Of a stretch of DNA of 57,232 bases, positions 1 to 8,153 are shown piece by piece. The notes under the pieces were generated by a model that was given only the letters and a program-made list of their open reading frames with translations, was not told where the DNA came from and ran no database searches. The DNA comes from Streptococcus parasanguinis. Its GTDB lineage: Bacteria > Bacillota > Bacilli > Lactobacillales > Streptococcaceae. Position 1 is the first letter of the stretch, and the number at the start of each line of letters is the position of its first letter. Location: assembly GCA_905188195.1 (NCBI GenBank), contig CAJJKY010000013.1:1-57232 (forward strand), read 5' to 3'. The translations under genes were made by a program, and so were the position numbers.

Positions 1-101
1 AAAAGCTGATGAAATCAGCGTAGTAGAGCCCACTCAACCACTGCGTCTTGCTCGGCAATCCAAAAATAATTGAGAGGCTAGGACTTTTGTCCCAGCCTCT
101 T
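1..101 (-). repeat. 101-bp intergenic repeat, copy 1 (continues off window)
   Basis: The reverse complement of this stretch matches 9967-10067 with three mismatches over 101 bases, so the two copies are inverted relative to each other. On the minus strand it begins just past the mntE stop with a stem-loop (GAGGCTGGGAC / GTCCTAGCCTC, 75-99) followed by a T-rich stretch, so it probably serves as the mntE terminator. Further in is a hairpin GCTGAT-TTC-ATCAGC. The nested hairpins suggest a BOX/RUP-like miniature element, but I cannot assign it to a named family. Its far end lies outside the window. Confidence 0.85.
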
Positions 102-1292
102 TTAGTCGGTTTTATTAGTAATTTGATGGAAAATCTTTTGCCACGTTTCATGGCGACGCCAGAGACTGGTATGGATTTGACCGTCTAGTTCATAGCGTAT
201 GAGTTTGGTTTTTTGGCTGATGGATTCCAGTTCAAAGTTTTGGAATTGAACTTGGTCGCTTGCCAGAGCCTCTATTAATTCTGCCTTGTTGTGTTCGTGA
301 CCGGTATCGTCAATCAAGGTATAATTATCCGCTAGCAATGTATCAAACTCTTGCTTAGCATAGAGTCGTTTTTCGTAGGTCAAGAGTTTCTTTTCAACGT
401 TTTCGAGCAGCTCATCCTCAGGAATTGAGCTAGGTTCTACATGGACGTCAATGTCAAAGACTCCAAATTCTTCTTTCAGGAGATCCTCGACTTCTTCTGT
501 GATCGCATGGCTTTCATAGACGGAAAGATCGGGATTCATCTCCAAGACAACGTCCAGATAGATATTGCTTCCGTAGGTCCGTCCGCGTTGGTATTTCACA
601 CGCGCAATCTTAGGGAGTTTTAAAATAGCTTTTTCGTAATCTTCGAGGAGACTATCGTCAAAGCCGTCTGAAAGACTAAAGGAAGATTCCATAAAGATAT
701 CGTAGGCTGTTTTGAGGATAAAGAAGGTGATGATGATGGCTGCGATTTTATCGACAATTGGATAGTTAAAAGCACTAGCAGCAATCGCAATCGACGTCCC
801 AAGAGATGTGACGACGTCTGAAAGATTGTCTTTTGCGGCCGCTTTTAAGGCTTTTGATTTGGCCCGTTTTGCTAAGCGAAGATTGTAGAAATAAACGCCT
901 AGCATGACAAGGGCTGAAACCACTCCGACACCAGCACCGAGTGGATCAATGCTAACTGTTTCATTGCTGAAGATCTTTTGGAGGGTATCGCGTAAGACAT
1001 CAAAACCGACATAAAACATGATGATGGAGGTAACTAGACTAGCTAGATCCTCAATTTTCCAGTGACCAAACTTGTGATCACGGTCAGCTGGTTGGCGAGC
1101 GAGACGAATCCCGATGAGCAGGGCAGCATTGCTGATAATATCTGATAAGTTGTTAAATCCATCGGCTACCAAACTAGAGGAGTGAAGCAGATGGCCAGTA
1201 GCTAATTTTGCTGAAGAAAGTAGTAAATAGGCTAAAATACTGATGATGGCACCACGTTCGGCCAGTTTTAAGTTACTGTATGGTTTTTCCAA
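102..1292 (-). CDS. mntE: CDF-family manganese exporter MntE
   Basis: Cation diffusion facilitator of 396 residues, the length of pneumococcal MntE, which it closely resembles as far as I can recall that protein. MntE exports Mn(II) across the cell membrane, protecting the cell when Mn is high relative to Fe. The N-terminal ~210 residues hold the membrane helices, with the paired metal-site motifs DGFNNLSD (helix 2) and DNLSD (helix 5). The cytoplasmic ferredoxin-like domain follows, then a ~100-residue C-terminal extension typical of streptococcal MntE. The start has a GGAGG ribosome binding site. It is monocistronic, divergent from pcrA, and its TAA stop touches the 101-bp repeat. Confidence 0.93.
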   Translation of the reverse strand: MEKPYSNLKLAERGAIISILAYLLLSSAKLATGHLLHSSSLVADGFNNLSDIISNAALLIGIRLARQPADRDHKFGHWKIEDLASLVTSIIMFYVGFDVLRDTLQKIFSNETVSIDPLGAGVGVVSALVMLGVYFYNLRLAKRAKSKALKAAAKDNLSDVVTSLGTSIAIAASAFNYPIVDKIAAIIITFFILKTAYDIFMESSFSLSDGFDDSLLEDYEKAILKLPKIARVKYQRGRTYGSNIYLDVVLEMNPDLSVYESHAITEEVEDLLKEEFGVFDIDVHVEPSSIPEDELLENVEKKLLTYEKRLYAKQEFDTLLADNYTLIDDTGHEHNKAELIEALASDQVQFQNFELESISQKTKLIRYELDGQIHTSLWRRHETWQKIFHQITNKTD

Positions 1293-1340
1293 AATTTCCT
1301 CCTACAACCTCGGATATGAACCTGTTTTCTTTAAGCTACT

Positions 1341-1369
1341 ATTATATCGTTTTTGGAAGGGAAATTCAA
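1341..1369 (-). promoter_or_regulatory. Promoter of mntE
   Basis: On the minus strand TTGAAT (1364-1369) and a perfect TATAAT (1341-1346) are separated by 17 bases, about 50 bases before the mntE start. No Mn-responsive operator was recognised. Confidence 0.7.
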
Positions 1370-1406
1370 ATGAGTCCTTTTTTAAAAGAAGCTAGGCAGG
1401 TTTTTG

Positions 1407-1415
1407 TGGTATAAT
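1407..1415 (+). promoter_or_regulatory. Extended -10 promoter of pcrA
   Basis: TGGTATAAT is a perfect extended -10 element, 30 bases before the chosen pcrA start. No convincing -35 box is visible. Confidence 0.7.
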
Positions 1416-1444
1416 AGAACGATTGAATGAATGAGGAGTATGAG

Positions 1445-3730
1445 ATGAATCCTTTATTGAATGGTATGAATGATCGCCAAGCAGAGGCGGTCCAAACGAC
1501 AGAAGGTCCCCTCTTGATCATGGCGGGGGCTGGTTCTGGTAAGACACGTGTCTTGACCCACCGCATCGCTTACTTGATCGATGAAAAAATGGTCAATCCT
1601 TGGAATATTTTGGCCATTACCTTTACCAATAAAGCCGCTCGGGAGATGAAGGAGCGGGCTTATCAATTGAATCCAGCCACCCAAGATTGCTTGATTGCCA
1701 CCTTCCACTCCATGTGTGTGCGCATCCTTCGCCGAGATGCGGATCACATTGGCTACAATCGTAACTTTACCATTGTTGATCCAGGTGAGCAACGGACCTT
1801 GATGAAGCGGATCTTGAAGTCCTTAAATTTGGATCCTAAGAAATGGAATGAACGGACCATCTTGGGGACTATTTCCAATGCTAAAAATGACCTGATCGAT
1901 GAAGTGGCCTATGCTGCACAAGCGGGAGATATGTATACTCAGATCGTCGCCAAGTGTTATGAGGCTTACCAAAAGGAACTCCGGCAGTCAGAAGCGGTAG
2001 ATTTTGATGATTTGATCATGCTGACCTTACGTCTTTTTGATCAGCATCCAGATGTGCTGACCTATTACCAGCAGAAGTTCCAATACATCCACGTAGACGA
2101 GTATCAAGATACCAACCATGCCCAATACCAATTGGTCAAACTCTTGGCTTCACGTTTTAAAAATATCTGTGTCGTTGGGGATGCGGACCAGTCTATTTAT
2201 GGCTGGCGGGGAGCAGATATGCAGAATATCCTGGACTTTGAGAAGGATTATAAGGAAGCTAAGGTCGTCCTCCTGGAAGAGAATTACCGCTCGACCAAGA
2301 CGATCCTGCAAGCAGCCAATGATGTCATCAAAAACAATCGCCACCGCCGTCCGAAGAATCTCTGGACACAAAATGAAGACGGGGAAGAGATTGTCTATTA
2401 TCGGGCCAATGATGAGCAGGATGAAGCAGTCTTTGTTGCTAAAACCATTGAAGAGCTGAGTCGCGAAGCGGGTTACAAACACCGTGATTTTGCGGTTCTC
2501 TACCGGACCAATGCCCAGTCCCGGACCATTGAAGAAGCCCTGCTCAAGTCCAACATTCCCTACACCATGGTAGGGGGCACCAAGTTCTACAGCCGGAAGG
2601 AAATTCGGGATGTCATTGCTTATCTGAACTTGATTGCCAACCTCAGTGACAATATCAGTTTTGAGCGCATTATCAATGAACCTAAGCGAGGAATCGGGCC
2701 AGGTACAGTGGATAAGATTCGTGATTTTGCTCAAATGCAAGAGTCCTCACTCCTGGATGCTTCAGCCAATATCATGCTCTCTGGCATCAAAGGAAAGGCC
2801 GCTCAAGCCATCTGGGACTTTGCCAATCTCATTCTTGATTTGAGAGAAAGATTGGACCAGCTGACTATTACAGAGTTGGTTGAAGAAGTCCTTGACAAGA
2901 CAGGTTATATGACAGCCCTAACCAATCAGGGAAATTTGGAAAGTCAGGCCCGCATCGAGAATATCCAAGAGTTCCTGTCTGTTACCAAAAATTTTGATGA
3001 AAACGGGGAAACCGTCGAAGACGAATCAGGTGTGGACACCTTGAGTCGTTTCTTGAACGACTTAGCCTTGATTGCCGATACAGACGATGGAGCGCAAGAG
3101 ACCTCAGAAGTCACCTTGATGACCCTTCACGCGGCCAAAGGTTTGGAATTCCCAGTGGTCTTCTTGATTGGGATGGAAGAAAACGTCTTTCCTCTTAGTC
3201 GTGCAGCAGAGGATCCAGATGAATTGGAGGAAGAACGTCGTTTGGCTTACGTGGGGATCACGCGGGCAGAGAAGGTTCTCTTTTTGACCAATGCCAATTC
3301 TCGTTTGCTCTTTGGGCGGACCAGCTACAACCGTCCGACGCGCTTTATCAATGAAATTAGCTCAGATTTGTTAACCTACCAAGGATTAGCGCGTCCTGCC
3401 AACACTAGCTTTAAGGCTTCTTATAGTAATGGTGGCGGAACAACCTTTGGAAAAGGCATGAGTCTGTCACAAGCCCTTCAAGAGCGCAAGAGACAAGCAG
3501 CTCCAAGTGCTCTCACGTCATCAAGCCTACCCTTTGGCAATAGCAACCGTTCTAGTGCCAAAGAGAGCGTCGCTTGGTCTATTGGCGACATTGCCATTCA
3601 CAAGAAGTGGGGCGAAGGAACCGTTCTTGAAGTATCTGGTAGTGGTAGTACCCAAGAGCTCAAGATCAACTTCCCAGAAGTGGGTCTCAAAAAACTCTTG
3701 GCCAGTGTCGCTCCGATTGAAAAGAAATAA
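1445..3730 (+). CDS. pcrA: ATP-dependent DNA helicase PcrA (UvrD/Rep family)
   Basis: SF1A 3'-5' DNA helicase of 761 residues that acts in nucleotide excision repair, replication restart and removal of RecA filaments. All helicase motifs are present in order: Walker A GAGSGKT (about residue 34), VDEYQDTN, GDADQSIYGWRGA, ENYRST, TLHAAKGLEFPVV and EERRLAYVGITRAE. The C-terminal ~50 residues form the Tudor-like domain of PcrA (IHKKWGEGTVLEV), which contacts RNA polymerase in this family. An in-frame ATG lies at 1427, but GAGGAG at 1433-1438 is spaced correctly for the ATG at 1445, which also gives the conserved N-terminus MNPLLNGMNDRQAEAV. It is a single-gene unit with its own promoter and terminator. 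Confidence 0.96.
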   Translation: MNPLLNGMNDRQAEAVQTTEGPLLIMAGAGSGKTRVLTHRIAYLIDEKMVNPWNILAITFTNKAAREMKERAYQLNPATQDCLIATFHSMCVRILRRDADHIGYNRNFTIVDPGEQRTLMKRILKSLNLDPKKWNERTILGTISNAKNDLIDEVAYAAQAGDMYTQIVAKCYEAYQKELRQSEAVDFDDLIMLTLRLFDQHPDVLTYYQQKFQYIHVDEYQDTNHAQYQLVKLLASRFKNICVVGDADQSIYGWRGADMQNILDFEKDYKEAKVVLLEENYRSTKTILQAANDVIKNNRHRRPKNLWTQNEDGEEIVYYRANDEQDEAVFVAKTIEELSREAGYKHRDFAVLYRTNAQSRTIEEALLKSNIPYTMVGGTKFYSRKEIRDVIAYLNLIANLSDNISFERIINEPKRGIGPGTVDKIRDFAQMQESSLLDASANIMLSGIKGKAAQAIWDFANLILDLRERLDQLTITELVEEVLDKTGYMTALTNQGNLESQARIENIQEFLSVTKNFDENGETVEDESGVDTLSRFLNDLALIADTDDGAQETSEVTLMTLHAAKGLEFPVVFLIGMEENVFPLSRAAEDPDELEEERRLAYVGITRAEKVLFLTNANSRLLFGRTSYNRPTRFINEISSDLLTYQGLARPANTSFKASYSNGGGTTFGKGMSLSQALQERKRQAAPSALTSSSLPFGNSNRSSAKESVAWSIGDIAIHKKWGEGTVLEVSGSGSTQELKINFPEVGLKKLLASVAPIEKK

Positions 3731-3736
3731 ACTAAA

Positions 3737-3768
3737 GCCAGTAAGCTAAGCTTGCTGGTTTTGTCCTT
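3737..3768 (+). terminator. Rho-independent terminator of pcrA
   Basis: The stem CCAGTAAGC / GCTTGCTGG (3738-3758) has one G-U pair and is followed by a T-rich tract. It starts 8 bases after the pcrA stop. Confidence 0.8.
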
Positions 3769-3773
3769 TTATC

Positions 3774-3908
3774 AACTTCCCTTAGGTGAGGGCGGACGGT
3801 AGCGACTCCCTTTGGGATTCCATACCTTAGATTTGAGCCTTCCGTCTCAAATCTACCGAGCAGCAGAAACAAATTTGTTTCTACTGCTTTTCTCACGGCG
3901 GGAAGTTT
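3774..3908. repeat. Structured intergenic element with nested inverted repeats
   Basis: This 135-base block is most of the 328-base gap between pcrA and the DUF2130 gene. Its ends are inverted repeats (AACTTCCC..GTGAG near 3774-3790, CTCAC..GGGAAGTT at 3892-3907). Inside are a perfect 9-bp hairpin AGATTTGAG / CTCAAATCT (3829-3854) and an AAACAAA / TTTGTTT hairpin (about 3862-3887). No ORF or ribosome binding site is visible. The layout fits a miniature inverted-repeat element or a structured RNA; the family was not identified. The rest of the gap holds only the next promoter. Confidence 0.55.
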
Positions 3909-4021
3909 TAATGGTCATTGTTCTTCTTTCTTAAATTCTCTCATTTACTCTATTCACTGTCATAAACTAGGGAAATAGTAGGAGCAAGCCTCGTTTGTTG
4001 GTTTTGATTTTACTGGTGGCA

Positions 4022-4030
4022 TGATATAAT
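4022..4030 (+). promoter_or_regulatory. Extended -10 promoter of DUF2130 gene
   Basis: TGATATAAT lies 29 bases before the ATG. The -35 region is not recognisable. Confidence 0.65.
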
Positions 4031-4058
4031 ATACTAAGAATAGAGAAAGAGGCATGCT

Positions 4059-5333
4059 ATGAACGAAATCAAGTGCCCCAACTGTGGGGAAGTCTTTACA
4101 GTCAATGAAAGTCAATACAGCGAACTCTTGTCACAGGTACGGACAGCTGAGTTTGACAAGGAAATTCATGAGCGGATTCGACAAGAGTTGGCTTTAGCTG
4201 AGCAAAAGGCCCTTAATGAGCAACAAGAGAAGTTAGCTAAGAAGGACCAAGAAATTGCCCAATTACAGAACCAAATTCAACAGTTTGATACCGAAAAAGA
4301 ATTGGCCAAAAAAGAGGTGGAGCAAACAGCTAGCCAAAGCCTGCTAGAGAAAGAAAAAGAAGTGCAAGCACTGGAAAATCAGTTGGCCACCTTGCGCTTG
4401 GAGCATGAGAATCAACTGCAAAAGACGCTTTCTAATTTGGAGAAGGAGCGTGATCAGGTACAAAACCAATTGCTCCTTCAAGAGAAGGAAAACGAACTGT
4501 CCCTAGCTTCTGTCAAGCAAAACTACGAAGCCCAGCTTAAGGCAGCCAATGAACAGGTCGAGTTCTACAAGAATTTCAAGGCCCAACAATCTACAAAAGC
4601 TATCGGTGAAAGTCTGGAACAGTATGCGGAAAGCGAATTCAACAAGGTTCGCAGTTTTGCCTTCCCAAATGCCTATTTTGAAAAGGACAATAAGGTCTCT
4701 GCGCGTGGGTCTAAAGGCGACTTTATCTTCCGTGAGTGCGATGAAAATGGGGTAGAGATTATCTCCATCATGTTTGAGATGAAGAATGAAGCCGACGGAA
4801 CCGAGAAGAAGCATAAGAACGCGGATTTCTACAAGGAATTAGACAAGGACCGTCGAGAAAAGAACTGTGAATATGCGGTTTTAGTGACCATGCTTGAAGC
4901 AGATAACGACTACTTTAACACAGGGATTGTCGATGTTAGCCACGAGTATGAGAAGATGTATGTGGTGCGTCCTCAGTTCTTTATCCAGATTATTGGGCTT
5001 CTGCGTAATGCGGCCCTCAATTCCCTTAAATACAAGCAGGAACTAGCACTAATCCGTGAACAAAATATCGATATTACTCACTTTGAAGAAGACCTGGATG
5101 CATTTAAGGTAGCCTTTGCTAAGAACTACAATTCGGCTTCGGTCAACTTTGGCAAAGCTATCGATGAAATCGACAAGGCCATCAAGCGAATGGAAGAAGT
5201 CAAGAAATTCCTGACCACATCAGAAAATCAACTTCGTCTCGCTAACAACAAGTTGGATGATGTTTCCGTTAAAAAATTGACTCGGAAGAATCCAACCATG
5301 AAGGCTAAATTTGATGCCTTGAAGGAAGAATAG
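4059..5333 (+). CDS. DUF2130 domain protein with zinc ribbon and coiled coil
   Basis: This 424-residue soluble protein of unknown function opens with a short zinc-ribbon-like motif (CPNCGEVF, residues 6-13). A long Gln/Glu/Lys-rich coiled coil follows (about 30-175), then the conserved DUF2130 core (about 190-380; GSKGDFIFRECDENG, FEMKNEADGTEKKH, ADFYKELDKDRREKNCEYAVLVTMLE). The core has charged residues arranged like PD-(D/E)XK-type nucleases (E/D..E-x-K), so a nucleic-acid role is possible, but that is inference. It heads a small operon with the GNAT and hydrolase genes (gaps of 9 and 31 bases). The start has a ribosome binding site (AAGAGG). Confidence 0.85.
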   Translation: MNEIKCPNCGEVFTVNESQYSELLSQVRTAEFDKEIHERIRQELALAEQKALNEQQEKLAKKDQEIAQLQNQIQQFDTEKELAKKEVEQTASQSLLEKEKEVQALENQLATLRLEHENQLQKTLSNLEKERDQVQNQLLLQEKENELSLASVKQNYEAQLKAANEQVEFYKNFKAQQSTKAIGESLEQYAESEFNKVRSFAFPNAYFEKDNKVSARGSKGDFIFRECDENGVEIISIMFEMKNEADGTEKKHKNADFYKELDKDRREKNCEYAVLVTMLEADNDYFNTGIVDVSHEYEKMYVVRPQFFIQIIGLLRNAALNSLKYKQELALIREQNIDITHFEEDLDAFKVAFAKNYNSASVNFGKAIDEIDKAIKRMEEVKKFLTTSENQLRLANNKLDDVSVKKLTRKNPTMKAKFDALKEE

Positions 5334-5342
5334 GAGAATCCT

Positions 5343-5786
5343 ATGCAGATACGAAAAGCAACCATGAAAGATGCTGAAGCCCTACTGTCTCTATACGAAG
5401 ACTTGGGCTATCCAACGACCGCTTCTAAGCTGTCTCGACGTTTAGAAATGATTCTTTCTCAGCCGCATTATGGCTGTCTTTTAGCTGAAAGAAACGGAGA
5501 AATTTTAGGTTTCTTAGGTTATGCAAAGCTCTTCTTTTTTGAAGCAGATGGATCTTACTATCGTATTTTGGCTTTGTCAGTTGCAAAAGAAACAAGACGA
5601 CAAGGAATTGCCAGTAGGCTAATCGATGAATTGAAAAAACAAGCGGTAAAAGAAGGAGTTGAGGCACTGGCTCTAAATAGTGGATTAACCGCTGAACGAA
5701 ATGCTGCACATCAATTTTATCAGGCAGTTGGATTTGAAAAAGTGACTGCTGGCTTTGCCTTGCATTTAAAAACTCAACCTAAATAA
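5343..5786 (+). CDS. GNAT-family N-acetyltransferase
   Basis: This 147-residue protein has a single GNAT fold. It begins with the usual IRKATMKDAEALLSLY strand-helix. The acetyl-CoA binding motif A is present (LALSVAKETRRQGIASRLI, about residues 78-96, with the R/Q-x-x-G-x-G/A signature as RRQGIA), and the C-terminal motif B region reads RNAAHQFYQAVGFEK. The substrate cannot be told from sequence. It follows the DUF2130 gene by 9 bases with its own GGAG site and is probably co-transcribed. Confidence 0.88.
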   Translation: MQIRKATMKDAEALLSLYEDLGYPTTASKLSRRLEMILSQPHYGCLLAERNGEILGFLGYAKLFFFEADGSYYRILALSVAKETRRQGIASRLIDELKKQAVKEGVEALALNSGLTAERNAAHQFYQAVGFEKVTAGFALHLKTQPK

Positions 5787-5817
5787 ATCATGAAAAAATA
5801 GTAGAGGGAACGAAGTA

Positions 5818-6618
5818 ATGTCTTCAACAAAAGGGAAAACCTTATATTTTAACGAAAAGAGCATGGACTATGTGACATTTGGTAAAGGTAAACAGCTATT
5901 AGTGATCATACCAGGCTTGGGAGATGGGTTGCAGACGGTTAAAGGAAAGGCCCAGCTCTTTTCCCTCTCTTATCGTCTACTTGCTAAGTGTTATAAAATC
6001 TATGTTTTTTCTCGAATCAATGAGTTGAGGCAGGGCTATACGACGCGGGATATGGCAGCAGATGTAGCAGAAGCAATGGAGACACTAAACCTAGATACAG
6101 CCTATGTCATGGGGATTTCACAAGGTGGAATGATTGCTCAATGGCTAGCTGCAGATTTCCCTGAAAAGGTTCAAAAGCTCATCTTAGCCGTGACCACTGC
6201 AAAACCTAGTCAACTTGCTAGAGGACGAATTGAGCATTGGCAACAACTTAGTCAATCTGGAAATTTTAAGCATCTCATGCTGGATATTGCAAAGCATTCC
6301 TACACGCAAAAGAGCTATCAAAAGTGGCGGTTGCTTTATAATGTCATGGGTCGCTTGGGGCGAATCAAAGATGAAAATAGAATAGCCATTCAGGCTCAGT
6401 CTTGCCTGGAACATAATAGCCTTGAGGCCTTAAAAGAAATTCATTGTCCGACCCTGATCCTTGGTGCCCTTGAAGATGATGTGGTCGGTGTGGACGGATC
6501 TAAGGAACTAGCAAAAGCGATTTCAGGTTGTCAACTCCTCATTCTTAAGCACTCTGGGCATGCTCTTTATGAAGAAAATAAAGCATTTCAAGAGGCTGTC
6601 TGTGAATTCTTAAACTAA
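5818..6618 (+). CDS. Alpha/beta-hydrolase fold protein
   Basis: This 266-residue alpha/beta hydrolase carries the oxyanion-region motif IPGLGDG (about residue 37) and the nucleophile elbow GISQGG (about residue 100, Ser nucleophile). Late in the chain come the acid-bearing strand (LILGALEDDVV) and the catalytic-His region (LKHSGHALY). It has no signal peptide, so it is probably cytoplasmic. Its closest relatives are probably esterases or lactonase/aminoacrylate-hydrolase-like enzymes, but the substrate is unknown. It is the last gene of the DUF2130-GNAT-hydrolase unit and ends at a strong two-way terminator. Confidence 0.87.
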   Translation: MSSTKGKTLYFNEKSMDYVTFGKGKQLLVIIPGLGDGLQTVKGKAQLFSLSYRLLAKCYKIYVFSRINELRQGYTTRDMAADVAEAMETLNLDTAYVMGISQGGMIAQWLAADFPEKVQKLILAVTTAKPSQLARGRIEHWQQLSQSGNFKHLMLDIAKHSYTQKSYQKWRLLYNVMGRLGRIKDENRIAIQAQSCLEHNSLEALKEIHCPTLILGALEDDVVGVDGSKELAKAISGCQLLILKHSGHALYEENKAFQEAVCEFLN

Positions 6619-6647
6619 AAAACGCTGGAAAAATTTTCCAGCGTTTT
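6618..6647. terminator. Bidirectional terminator between hydrolase and har
   Basis: A perfect stem AACGCTGGAAAA / TTTTCCAGCGTT is flanked by A-runs on the left and T-runs on the right. It can therefore end transcription of both converging genes. Confidence 0.9.
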
Positions 6648-6655
6648 TATTCTAT

Positions 6656-7972
6656 TTAAATCGCAAAGAGATCGTTTAGGTTTTCTGCCATGGTTGGGTG
6701 GGTAAAGATTTGTTTTGCGATGTAAGTATAAGGGATCTTGTTGTCCATGGCCATGGTGATCAGGTTGATGATTTCGCCTGCAGCTTCTCCAAAGAGCGTC
6801 ACTCCAAGGATTTCTTTGGTTTCTGAGTTGACAACGGCTTTGAAGGCACCTCGAAGGTCTGCATTGACGTGACCGCGTGGCATAGCAGCAACTGGCAATT
6901 CTTTAACAGCAACTGGAAGTCCTTTGTCACGTGCTTCTTGCTCGGTCAAGCCGACTTGGGCCAGTGGAGGAGCAATAAAGAGGGTTGTCGCATAGTTTCC
7001 GCGTGTTTCGAGATTGTAGCTACCATCGCCTGTAAGGTAGTTGAAGACAATGCGGAAGTCATCGAGTGACATGTAGGTGAATTGAGGACCACCATTGACA
7101 TCGCCAACTGCAAAGACACCAGGGACGCTGGTTTCTAAATGACGGTTGACTTGGATCGCTCCACGATCAGTGACTTGGATGTCTGTGTTTTCAAGACCAA
7201 GTCCAGCGATGTTTGGTTTACGTCCTGTTGCGTAGAGAAGAATATCGAACTCGAAGTCTCCCTTATCCGTTACAACCGTTAAGCTATGGTCACCATCCTT
7301 GATTACTTGGGTATGAACGCCTTGCAAGAATTGAATACCGTCTTCTTCAAGGTATCTTTTTGCAAGAGCTGCAATGCTTGGCTCGATCCGTGGCAAGAAT
7401 GTTTCAGAAGCATCCAATACCGTTACTTGGCTGCCCAAGGTATTATAGAGATGAGCAAATTCCAATCCGATAGGCCCACCGCCAAGGACACCGAGGCGTT
7501 TAGGTAGGCTTTCCAAACGTTGAATACCGGTTGAATCCACAGCAAATTTACTTTCAGCCAAACCTGGAATCGGAAGGACATTTGGAACAGCACCAGTATT
7601 AATAATAATGGTTTCAGCTGTCAATTCTTCCTTTTCATCTCCAGCTTGAATTTCGATGACCTTGTTAGAAACGAAACGAGCCGTCGCGTCGATAATGTCT
7701 ACACCAGTTCCAGCGATGGTTGCGTAGTTCTTTCCATTGAGACGAGTAGTGACTGCATTTTTTTCATTCATGGCTTGCTCAAAATCCAAGCCTTTTTCTG
7801 CTGCAACAATCAAGGTCTTAGTGGGAATACAAGCGATATTGATACAAGTACCACCGTACATAGATTTGCTCTTTTCAATCAGAGCGACTTTTTTTCCTTG
7901 GCTTGATAATTTCGCTGCAAGTGTTTTACCAGCTTTACCAAATCCAATCACAATAACATCATACATTAACAT
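6656..7972 (-). CDS. har: RclA/Har-type flavoprotein disulfide reductase (probable hypothiocyanous acid reductase)
   Basis: This 438-residue pyridine-nucleotide-disulfide oxidoreductase has an N-terminal FAD-binding Rossmann motif (VIVIGFGKAGKTLA), redox-active Cys43 and Cys48 in GGTCINIACIPTKT, a second NAD(P)H-binding motif (GVLGGGPIGLEFA), the FAD motif FAVGDVNGGPQFTY and the dimer-interface region FTHPTMAENLNDLF. The sequence follows E. coli RclA throughout. The pneumococcal relative (Har) detoxifies hypothiocyanous acid made by host peroxidases, so this is the likely role, though only by family resemblance. AAGGTG lies 8 bases before the first ATG; a second ATG is two codons later. It is monocistronic. 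Confidence 0.88.
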   Translation of the reverse strand: MLMYDVIVIGFGKAGKTLAAKLSSQGKKVALIEKSKSMYGGTCINIACIPTKTLIVAAEKGLDFEQAMNEKNAVTTRLNGKNYATIAGTGVDIIDATARFVSNKVIEIQAGDEKEELTAETIIINTGAVPNVLPIPGLAESKFAVDSTGIQRLESLPKRLGVLGGGPIGLEFAHLYNTLGSQVTVLDASETFLPRIEPSIAALAKRYLEEDGIQFLQGVHTQVIKDGDHSLTVVTDKGDFEFDILLYATGRKPNIAGLGLENTDIQVTDRGAIQVNRHLETSVPGVFAVGDVNGGPQFTYMSLDDFRIVFNYLTGDGSYNLETRGNYATTLFIAPPLAQVGLTEQEARDKGLPVAVKELPVAAMPRGHVNADLRGAFKAVVNSETKEILGVTLFGEAAGEIINLITMAMDNKIPYTYIAKQIFTHPTMAENLNDLFAI

Positions 7973-8092
7973 ATGTTACACCTTCTTTCGCTTTCTATTG
8001 TATCAAACCCATTTTAAAAAGTCTGAAATCTGCTACGGGATTTTTTGGAAGCTCATGGGGAGGGAGAAAGAGGGACAAGAAGTCTTGTTTCA

Positions 8093-8101
8093 TGGTATAA
8101 T
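8093..8101 (+). promoter_or_regulatory. Extended -10 promoter of truB-ribF
   Basis: TGGTATAAT is a perfect extended -10 element, about 53 bases before truB. The short leader holds the hairpin described at 8111-8127. Confidence 0.7.
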
Positions 8102-8110
8102 AAAGGGTCG

Positions 8111-8127
8111 GTGACCCGGATGGTCAC
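8111..8127 (+). other. Leader hairpin of truB, echoed inside the coding region
   Basis: GTGACC-CGGAT-GGTCAC forms a perfect 6-bp stem with a 5-base loop in the truB 5' leader. Thirteen identical bases (GACCCGGATGGTC) recur in the truB coding region near 8310, where they also form a 5-bp hairpin with the same loop. Function is unknown. Confidence 0.5.
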
Positions 8128-8153
8128 ACAATCAGTTAGAAAGAGCAAATCAG

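Noticed and set aside
2150..2740. 196-codon ORF antisense to pcrA
   Set aside because: It lies wholly inside pcrA, which has all helicase motifs. Its translation has no domain, and no ribosome binding site is apparent.
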